DNA of 64,000 nt from positions 151,583 to 215,582 of the forward strand of contig NZ_FOAM01000009.1 in assembly GCF_900109605.1 (NCBI RefSeq), given 5' to 3'. The notes under the pieces were generated by a model. That model was not told the origin of the DNA. It saw only the letters and a list, made by a program, of their open reading frames with translations, and ran no database searches. The translations under genes and the position numbers were made by a program. Shown here piece after piece: positions 57,691 through 64,000 of this stretch (its first letter is position 1; each line of letters begins with the position of its first letter). This stretch comes from Xaviernesmea oryzae. Its GTDB lineage: Bacteria > Pseudomonadota > Alphaproteobacteria > Rhizobiales > Rhizobiaceae.

Positions 57691-58446
57691 ATGGCTGCTC
57701 TGCTCTCCGTCAATCTGAACGCCATCGCCATGCTGCGCAATCGGCGCGATCTGCCCTGGCCCTCCGTCACCGGCATCGGTGGCATTGCGCTGGCGGCCGG
57801 CGCCAGCGGATTGACCGTGCATCCGCGCCCGGATCAGCGCCACATCCGATTTTCCGACCTCGCGCCGATCCGCACGCTGATCGACGATCTCTACCCGGAC
57901 GCCGAATTCAACATCGAGGGCTATCCGAGCGAGGATTTTCTGGACCTGGTCGAGCGGCATCAGCCGGAACAGGTGACGCTGGTGCCAGACGATCCCGCCC
58001 AGGCAACCTCGGACCATGGCTGGGATTTTCGGGCGCATCGCGCAATGCTTGCGCCTGTTTGCAAACGGCTCGGCGATCAGGGTTACCGGGTCTCGCTCTT
58101 TGCCGATGGCGTGCCCGACCGCGAGGCGCTTGAGATCGCGCGCGATATCGGCGCCCATCGGATCGAACTCTATACAGGGCCCTATGGTGGAACCTATGCC
58201 GATCCGGACGCCGCCGAACGCATCGCCGCCGAACTGGGCGAAACTGCTGCGATTGCTATCGACCTCGGTCTTGGCGTCAATGCCGGGCACGATCTGACGG
58301 TCGAGAACCTGCCCAGACTGGTGCGCCATATTCCCGATCTGGCGGAAGTTTCGGTTGGGCATGGGCTGACTGCCGATGCGCTGGAGTTCGGCATGGCCGA
58401 GAGCGTGCGCCGCTTCCGCCGCGCCTGCGGCCAAGAGGTGGAGTGA
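57691..58446 (+). CDS. pdxJ: Pyridoxine 5'-phosphate synthase PdxJ
   Basis: TIM-barrel enzyme forming pyridoxine 5'-phosphate from 1-deoxyxylulose 5-phosphate and 3-amino-2-oxopropyl phosphate. The 251 residues include the start block [15 protein letters not shown], the conserved [15 protein letters not shown] near residue 37, EQVTLVPDD, and the C-terminal phosphate-binding [11 protein letters not shown]. It starts 131 bp after the helicase gene. Confidence 0.94.
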   Translation: MAALLSVNLNAIAMLRNRRDLPWPSVTGIGGIALAAGASGLTVHPRPDQRHIRFSDLAPIRTLIDDLYPDAEFNIEGYPSEDFLDLVERHQPEQVTLVPDDPAQATSDHGWDFRAHRAMLAPVCKRLGDQGYRVSLFADGVPDREALEIARDIGAHRIELYTGPYGGTYADPDAAERIAAELGETAAIAIDLGLGVNAGHDLTVENLPRLVRHIPDLAEVSVGHGLTADALEFGMAESVRRFRRACGQEVE

Positions 58447-58500
58447 GCGGGCCCCGTCCAGACCGTATAGACCGGGACGGAGGACTACGATCGGATGGGG

Positions 58501-59376
58501 TCAGCCGGCGAAGACCGATTTGTTGGCTTCTAGAAAGTCTTTCAACGCCTGCGGCTTGCGGCCGGAGAGGGTGGCGGCGTCCTGGGTCACCGGCTCGAAA
58601 TGGCCGAGGCGTGTATTGACCTCGAAGGAGACGATGGTCGGGACGAAACCTTCTGGAAGGCCGGCGGACTTCAGGCCCTCGGCCAATTGCGCGTCGGTCA
58701 CGTCGATGACCGTGATCTCCTTGCCGGCGACGGCGCTGACGATCGCGGCGATCTCGCGCACCGTATAGGCTTCCTCGCCGGTGAGCGTGTAGGTCTTGTT
58801 TTCGGCCGGCAGCAGAATAGCACCGGCAATCGCAGCCGCCATGTCGGCACGCGGCAGATAGCTGTTGCGGCCTTCGCCCGTCGCCGAGAACCATTGGCCG
58901 CTTTGCACCACATGCGGCAGCGACATGAACAGGTTCTCCGCATACCAGCCGTTGCGCAGGATGGTGTAGGGCAGCCCACTCTCCTTGATCGCCCGTTCGG
59001 TGTTGAGATGATCCGGCGCGAAGGTGATGACCGATTCCTCGGCTTTCGGCAGCGAGGTGTAGAGGATATGACCGACGCCGGCTGCCTTGGCGGCCGTAAC
59101 GGCTGCCTTGTGTTGGGCCTGGCGTTTGCCCGGTTCGCCCAGCGCGTCGGTAGAAATGATCAGCGCCACGTCGATGCCGGTAAACGCTTCGGAGAGATCG
59201 CCGTCGAAATCGACCTCGCGGGTCTTCACGCCCTTCTGGGTGTAGGCGTCAAGCTTGGCGGGATCGCGGCTGCCGGCGATGAGATCGCCGGGCGCGACCT
59301 TGCCGGAGGCGAGGAGATGATCCAGCACGAGGCGGCCGAGCTGGCCGGAGGCGCCGGTGACGAGAATGGTGGTCAT
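58501..59376 (-). CDS. NmrA-like NAD(P)H:quinone oxidoreductase (QorB-like)
   Basis: A 291-residue atypical short-chain dehydrogenase. The N-terminal nucleotide motif is TGASGQLGRLVLDHLL at about residue 7. The family continues with AGSRDPAKLDAY and RNGWYAENL, a substrate-site pattern of NmrA/QorB proteins. It probably reduces quinones or electrophiles. The ATG at 59376 was chosen because the Rossmann motif starts six residues later; the open frame continues 180 bp upstream. It is divergent from an HxlR regulator, which very likely controls it. Confidence 0.9.
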   Translation of the reverse strand: MTTILVTGASGQLGRLVLDHLLASGKVAPGDLIAGSRDPAKLDAYTQKGVKTREVDFDGDLSEAFTGIDVALIISTDALGEPGKRQAQHKAAVTAAKAAGVGHILYTSLPKAEESVITFAPDHLNTERAIKESGLPYTILRNGWYAENLFMSLPHVVQSGQWFSATGEGRNSYLPRADMAAAIAGAILLPAENKTYTLTGEEAYTVREIAAIVSAVAGKEITVIDVTDAQLAEGLKSAGLPEGFVPTIVSFEVNTRLGHFEPVTQDAATLSGRKPQALKDFLEANKSVFAG

Positions 59377-59615
59377 GGGCAGGTACTTCCCTGTTTGGCT
59401 TTCGAGCGCGCAAGCCTCTTGGGCTACGGCGCCAGCCATAAAGAATGATCGTGCTAGCTGACGGCCAGATGCCGACAGGCCAGCAGCCAGCGCATTGCCG
59501 GCACTCTCTCGCTCCGGTATATGGTTCCGAAACGAGACCTTACTTTCATTCTGCATTCCGCGCGCGCTGTAAAGGCGGCACTATGTTGTGCGATGGTAAC
59601 CTGGAGGGAACCGCC

Positions 59616-60038
59616 ATGAACCAAATGATCAAGCGAAAGAGCGGGGCTCAGCAGCTTTTCGACGGTGAAAAGGTCATCGTCATCAACGGGCGTGCCTTTT
59701 CCTCAGCGGATTGCCCCGTCCGGGACGTGCTGACCAATGTCGGCGGAAAGTGGAACACACTGATGGTGCAGGCGCTGGCCGATGGCCCCATGCGCTTTTC
59801 CGCACTGCGTCGGCTGATCCCGGATATTTCCCAGCGCATGCTGACGCAAACGCTGCGGGACCTGGAGCGGGATGGCTATATCACACGCACGGTCTTCCCC
59901 ACCAAGCCGCCCAGCGTCGAGTATCGACTGACGGAAATGGGCCGCTCCTTCAACCAGGTTCTGGAGCCGCTGGTCGAATGGTCGGCCACGCACCATCCGA
60001 CGATTCGCGCGGCGCGAGAGCGGTTCGACGCGAACTGA
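59616..60038 (+). CDS. HxlR-family regulator, possibly redox-sensing
   Basis: A 140-residue winged-helix regulator: [54 protein letters not shown] (in part), and [12 protein letters not shown]. Cys33 in the SADCPVRD motif sits where HxlR-family quinone and electrophile sensors (for example YodB and QorR) have their reactive Cys. The ATG at 59616 follows CTGGAGGG. It shares a 239-bp divergent intergenic region with the quinone oxidoreductase gene; I could not pick out a convincing operator there. Confidence 0.9.
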   Translation: MNQMIKRKSGAQQLFDGEKVIVINGRAFSSADCPVRDVLTNVGGKWNTLMVQALADGPMRFSALRRLIPDISQRMLTQTLRDLERDGYITRTVFPTKPPSVEYRLTEMGRSFNQVLEPLVEWSATHHPTIRAARERFDAN

Positions 60039-60142
60039 GGGTTTATGACCGGGCGCATCGCTCGGTGACATTCGCAAGCGCCGTGTGGCCGCCGAGTGGC
60101 GTCAGCCGAATCGACCAATCGAAGACATAGCGGCAAAAGGTC

Positions 60143-60165
60143 GGCGGCTCTATCAGCGAGCCGCC
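60143..60165 (-). terminator. Hairpin between convergent hxlR-type and racemase genes
   Basis: A perfect 8-bp stem (ggcggctc, 60143-60150, with 60158-60165) and 7-base loop. On the minus strand it is followed by gaccttttgcc, so it may end the racemase transcript 23 bp after its stop. Confidence 0.5.
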
Positions 60166-60187
60166 AAGTTCACTCTAGGCGCGGCGC

Positions 60188-60898
60188 TCACGCTGCGGCG
60201 CGCTCTGCCTTTTCAAGGGAAAAGCGCACGGCGGCCTCGGCATGGATGCGGGTTGAATCGAAGCCGGGCAGGGGCAAGGCATCGGGATCGAGCAGCAGGC
60301 AGATTTCGGTGCAGCCGAGGATGACCGAGTCGGCGCCCTGCAAGCGGGCCTTTTCGATCATGGCGATCATCCGAGTACGGGCATTGTCACAGACCTGTCC
60401 AGCGCATAGCTCGTCAAAGATGATGCTGTGGGCGTCCGCCCGGCCAGCCTCGTCCGGAACGAGGATGTCGATGCCCTTGCGCGCCATGCGCTCGGCATAG
60501 AAGCCATGCTCCATCGTGTAGCGTGTGGCCAACAAGAGGGGGCGGCGCCGGCCTTTGGCCTGAAGCACGGTGGCGGTTTCGTCGATGATGTTGATCAGCG
60601 GCACGGAAAGTGAGGCCTGCACGGCATCGGCAACGAGATGCATGGTGTTGGTGCAGATCAGCACGCAGCCGGCGCCGGAGCGTTCCAGACTTCGGGCAAC
60701 GCTGGCGAGACGGTCGGCCGCCGCATCCCACCGGCCGGCCTTTTGCAGCGTGACGATCGACTGGAAATCGACGGAATGCAGGATAACCTCCGCCGAATGC
60801 AGACCGCCGCGTGCGTTGCGCACGGCCTCGTTCACCAGTCGGTAATAGATCGCCGAGCTTTCGAAGCTCATTCCGCCAATCAGGCCAATCGTCTGCAT
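60188..60898 (-). CDS. Aspartate/glutamate racemase family protein
   Basis: A 236-residue cofactor-independent racemase. The first catalytic Cys is in VLICTNTMH near residue 82, and the second in VILGCTEI near 193. The N-terminus GLIGGMSFESSAIYYRLVN is typical of aspartate racemase-type proteins. It may make D-aspartate or D-glutamate for the cell wall or metabolism. The ATG at 60898 starts at the domain; 63 bp of open frame upstream is ignored. It is divergent from an Lrp/AsnC regulator. Confidence 0.9.
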   Translation of the reverse strand: MQTIGLIGGMSFESSAIYYRLVNEAVRNARGGLHSAEVILHSVDFQSIVTLQKAGRWDAAADRLASVARSLERSGAGCVLICTNTMHLVADAVQASLSVPLINIIDETATVLQAKGRRRPLLLATRYTMEHGFYAERMARKGIDILVPDEAGRADAHSIIFDELCAGQVCDNARTRMIAMIEKARLQGADSVILGCTEICLLLDPDALPLPGFDSTRIHAEAAVRFSLEKAERAAA

Positions 60899-60984
60899 GT
60901 CTCGTGCCCCTTTTGTTTGATCCATCAAAAATGCCGCGGATCCCGCGAAAAAGGCGCGCAAAGTTTAGGAAAAAATCGGTAGCT

Positions 60985-61032
60985 GACGCACTCAATTTGC
61001 GTCGATCCTATGTATCGTGCAATATTTGTGCA
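60985..61032. promoter_or_regulatory. Two inverted repeats between racemase and Lrp genes
   Basis: gacgca (60985-60990) is inverted at 60998-61003 across 7 bases, and tgca (61018-61021) at 61029-61032 across 7 bases. They lie in the 162-bp divergent region and are candidate Lrp/AsnC operators controlling both genes. Confidence 0.5.
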
Positions 61033-61060
61033 TCAAAAACGATGAGGGCGGAACGCAGCC

Positions 61061-61525
61061 ATGCTGGACGACCGGGACCGCGCGATTTTGGCGCTGATGC
61101 AGGAGGATGCCGGATTGGCGATCGGTGTAATTGCCGAGAAGGTCCATCTGTCGACCTCGGCCTGCTCGCGCCGAATCCAGCGGCTGGAGGAAGAGGGCTA
61201 TATCGTCAGGCGGGTCGCCCTGCTTGACCGGACGCAGATCGGCCTGCCGACCACGGTGTTTGCGCTGGTGCGCACCGCCCATCATGCCGATGACTGGATC
61301 GAGAGCTTTCGCCGGGTCATTGCCGACATTCCTGAAATTGTCGAGGTCCACCGCCTCACCGGCACGTATGATTATATCCTCAAGATCGTTCTACCGCGCG
61401 TGGAGCATTATGACGTGATCTACAAGGCGATCGTCCGTCGAATCGAACTTTTCGAGGTTACCGCATCGATCTCCATGGAGACGTTGAAAAGCGGACAGGC
61501 GCTGCCGGTCGGATACGCGCGGTAG
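61061..61525 (+). CDS. Lrp/AsnC-family transcriptional regulator
   Basis: A 154-residue regulator. An N-terminal helix-turn-helix (AIGVIAEKVHLSTSACSRRIQRLEEEGYI) is followed by the RAM amino-acid-binding domain (VFALVRTAHHADDWIESFRRVI, TGTYDYILKIVLPRVEHYD). It probably responds to an amino acid and controls the divergent racemase gene and itself. Confidence 0.92.
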   Translation: MLDDRDRAILALMQEDAGLAIGVIAEKVHLSTSACSRRIQRLEEEGYIVRRVALLDRTQIGLPTTVFALVRTAHHADDWIESFRRVIADIPEIVEVHRLTGTYDYILKIVLPRVEHYDVIYKAIVRRIELFEVTASISMETLKSGQALPVGYAR

Positions 61526-61645
61526 CCCCTTATCGTGCTCGCACGATCACGCCCGCGGCTGGCTTTGTCGTCTTCATTTTTTGCTGAGAGCCTGTTTGAA
61601 GACGCTTGACGCGGCACTCTGCAGAGAGCATAAGAGACGCCGATA

Positions 61646-61661
61646 CGTACCGTACGGTACG
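61646..61661. promoter_or_regulatory. Perfect 16-bp palindrome, probable TetR operator
   Basis: cgtaccgtacggtacg is exactly self-complementary. It lies 44 bp before the TetR start and just upstream of ttgaca (61668-61673), a possible -35. A self-bound repressor would block this promoter. The matching -10 is weak. Confidence 0.7.
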
Positions 61662-61705
61662 GTACTATTGACAGACGCGCTGAGGCGTAACTGATCGAAA
61701 ATAGG

Positions 61706-62341
61706 ATGAAGACAGGCGCGATGATCGCACCGGCCACCGACAGCACCGCTTATTCGCCGCGACAGAATGCCGTTCTGGACAGCGCGTTGCGGCTTCTGGT
61801 CGAAGGCGGCGAAAAGGCGCTGACGACGGCGGGGCTTGCGCGAGCGGCCAATTGCTCGAAGGAGAGCCTTTACAAGTGGTTTGGCGACCGCGATGGGCTG
61901 CTCTCCGCGGTGATCGAGTTTCAGGCGCGCAAAGTGCGCGTTCCGGCTGAGGCCGAAGGGCCTCTGGATGCGCGGGCGCTCACGATGCGGCTGGAAGAAT
62001 TCGCCCGCGAGCTTCTTGCCGTTCTCGCGAGCGACGCATCGCTGGCGCTGAACCGGTTGGCCATCGGTCAGGCAAGCGGGGAGGGCGCGCGGCTCGGCCA
62101 TCTTCTGCAGGAGCGTGGCCGGCGCGGCATCGGCCGCCGCATCGAAGCGCTTCTGGAGGCGGCACGGCAGGCCGGCCTTATCGCCTTTGACGAGGCGGGC
62201 GAGGCTTATGCCACGCTCTACGGGCTGATCGTCACCGATCAGCACCTGCGCTGGCTTCTGGGCGAAAGCCCGGAGCCTCGGACGTTCGACATCAGGGCGG
62301 AACGGGCGGTGGCTGCCTTTCTCCGCCTGTATCGCCGGTAA
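61706..62341 (+). CDS. TetR-family transcriptional regulator
   Basis: A 211-residue regulator with an N-terminal helix-turn-helix (ALTTAGLARAANCSKESLYKWFGDRDGLLSAVIEFQ, partly) preceded by SALRLLVEGGEK. The C-terminal ligand domain is helical and unlike any I can name. The ATG at 61706 has a weak ribosome site; one at 61721 is the alternative. It lies 110 bp upstream of ilvC in the same direction. It may control ilvC or only itself. Confidence 0.9.
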   Translation: MKTGAMIAPATDSTAYSPRQNAVLDSALRLLVEGGEKALTTAGLARAANCSKESLYKWFGDRDGLLSAVIEFQARKVRVPAEAEGPLDARALTMRLEEFARELLAVLASDASLALNRLAIGQASGEGARLGHLLQERGRRGIGRRIEALLEAARQAGLIAFDEAGEAYATLYGLIVTDQHLRWLLGESPEPRTFDIRAERAVAAFLRLYRR

Positions 62342-62384
62342 CGGGACTTGGGCCTGACAGCATCGTCCCGCATCCATGCGGTGA

Positions 62385-63470
<1,086 letters not shown>

Positions 63471-63527
63471 AGGCCGATTGGCGCGCGTCTGCCGTCAGGT
63501 TTGCCTCTTGAACAGGCTTTCGTGAAG

Positions 63528-63557
63528 AAGGGCTCGGTCCAGCGACCGGGCCCTTTT
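63528..63557 (+). terminator. Intrinsic terminator of ilvC
   Basis: A 12-bp stem (aagggctcggtc, 63528-63539, with 63544-63555) with a cagc loop, ending in a short T stretch. Confidence 0.85.
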
Positions 63558-63657
63558 CATAAAGAGATCCTGGAAGGTCGAGTCCCTGTGAGCACGATCT
63601 TGCTGCTCCAACCGCCTGATAAATATAATGTCTAGCTGAAATCTGCTTTCGGCTAGT

Positions 63658-64000
63658 TGTGAGCTTTCAGGAGGTTGTCCATTCGGGGCTGATCGAGGAG
63701 ACTGGAGTTACCACACCTCAGTTCCTGGATCGCAGGCCCCGAATGAACATCCATAAGAATGCCCGACTGACGCCTTTGCGTCGAGAAGAAATGGCGCGTC
63801 TGGTGCTGGCTGGCATGCCGGTTTCCCAGGCCGCGCGCATGTTTGGCGTCTGCGCCAAGATCATCAGGCGCTGGACCGAGCGCTTCCGGCAAGGCGGCCG
63901 GGACGCCATGATCGACCGCTCGTCGCGACCCCATGCAAGCCCCAGGATGACCGGTCAGGCGCTGGCGGAGCGCATTGTCACGCTTCGCCGCCAGCGCCTG
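63658..64000 (+). mobile_element. IS481-like insertion sequence, left end (cut by window)
   Basis: A putative terminal sequence tgtgagctttcaggaggttg begins at 63658 and resembles, from memory, the TGTGA...AGGTTGT ends of IS481-family elements. A transposase frame begins 85 bp inside. The right end and target duplication are outside the window. Confidence 0.6.
63743..64000 (+). CDS. IS481-family transposase, N-terminal part
   Basis: An open frame of 86 codons to the window end, from ATG 63743. It begins MNIHKNARLTPLRREEM and contains a helix-turn-helix (AGMPVSQAARMFGVCAKIIRRW, in part), followed by RFRQGGRDAMIDRSSRPHASP, the typical start of an IS481 transposase. The catalytic DDE domain would follow beyond the edge. 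Whether the element is intact cannot be judged. Confidence 0.82.
   Translation, partial: MNIHKNARLTPLRREEMARLVLAGMPVSQAARMFGVCAKIIRRWTERFRQGGRDAMIDRSSRPHASPRMTGQALAERIVTLRRQRL

Overview
The window is about 64 kb of chromosomal DNA from an alphaproteobacterium, most likely Rhizobiaceae (Rhizobium/Agrobacterium-like). The evidence is gene content and order (ftsA-ftsZ-lpxC-bamD-recN, thyA-dhfr-hflK-hflC-degP, serB/miaA, ilvB/ilvH/ilvC), a long-linker FtsZ, a circularly permuted two-piece tmRNA, a Rhizobiales-type intergenic repeat, and high G+C core genes with a few clearly A+T-rich patches. Genus-level assignment is inference; no rRNA or tRNA gene was seen.

Layout. 0-7.4 kb: division and envelope block (ftsA 3' part, ftsZ, lpxC, bamD) followed by recN. 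7.4-8.1 kb: a gene-free gap with a candidate small RNA that presents three anti-Shine-Dalgarno motifs on the minus strand. 8.1-15.2 kb: aminopeptidase P, azlCD exporter, panCB, ligA. 15.2-17.5 kb: an A+T-rich patch with an RTX-type secreted protein and an unrecognised gene of mixed composition. 17.6-25.2 kb: prmA, a SCO1 copper chaperone, cheW, pncA, creA-like, a DUF2778 L,D-transpeptidase-like protein, an AraC regulator and a secreted PEBP protein. 25.3-37.8 kb: UvrD-like helicase, an RND efflux pair, a giant AsmA-family protein, a LysE exporter. 37.9-41.6 kb: ribbon-helix-helix protein, DUF4169, sspB, permuted ssrA, thyA, and an A+T-rich dihydrofolate reductase that looks foreign. 41.7-51.4 kb: hflK-hflC, an ACT-domain protein, degP, GNAT, serB and miaA (divergent, with overlapping start codons), and a HerA-like ATPase. 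51.5-54.9 kb: the branched-chain amino-acid operon, with an Ile/Leu/Val leader peptide and attenuator, ilvB, an inserted vapBC-type toxin-antitoxin pair, and ilvH. 54.9-63.5 kb: an AbrB-type membrane protein, a RecD2-like helicase, pdxJ, qorB/hxlR, an Asp/Glu racemase with a divergent Lrp regulator, a TetR regulator with a 16-bp palindrome, and ilvC. The right edge cuts an IS481-like insertion sequence.

Functional links. Two quality-control systems are present. Permuted ssrA and sspB (the adaptor that hands ssrA-tagged proteins to ClpXP) are immediate neighbours, and hflKC lies close to the periplasmic protease degP. Branched-chain synthesis is split between the attenuated ilvB-vapBC-ilvH unit and ilvC 8 kb away. 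The most unusual points are the toxin-antitoxin module wedged between the two acetolactate synthase subunits and translationally coupled to ilvH, and the foreign-looking dihydrofolate reductase sitting where the native gene is expected.
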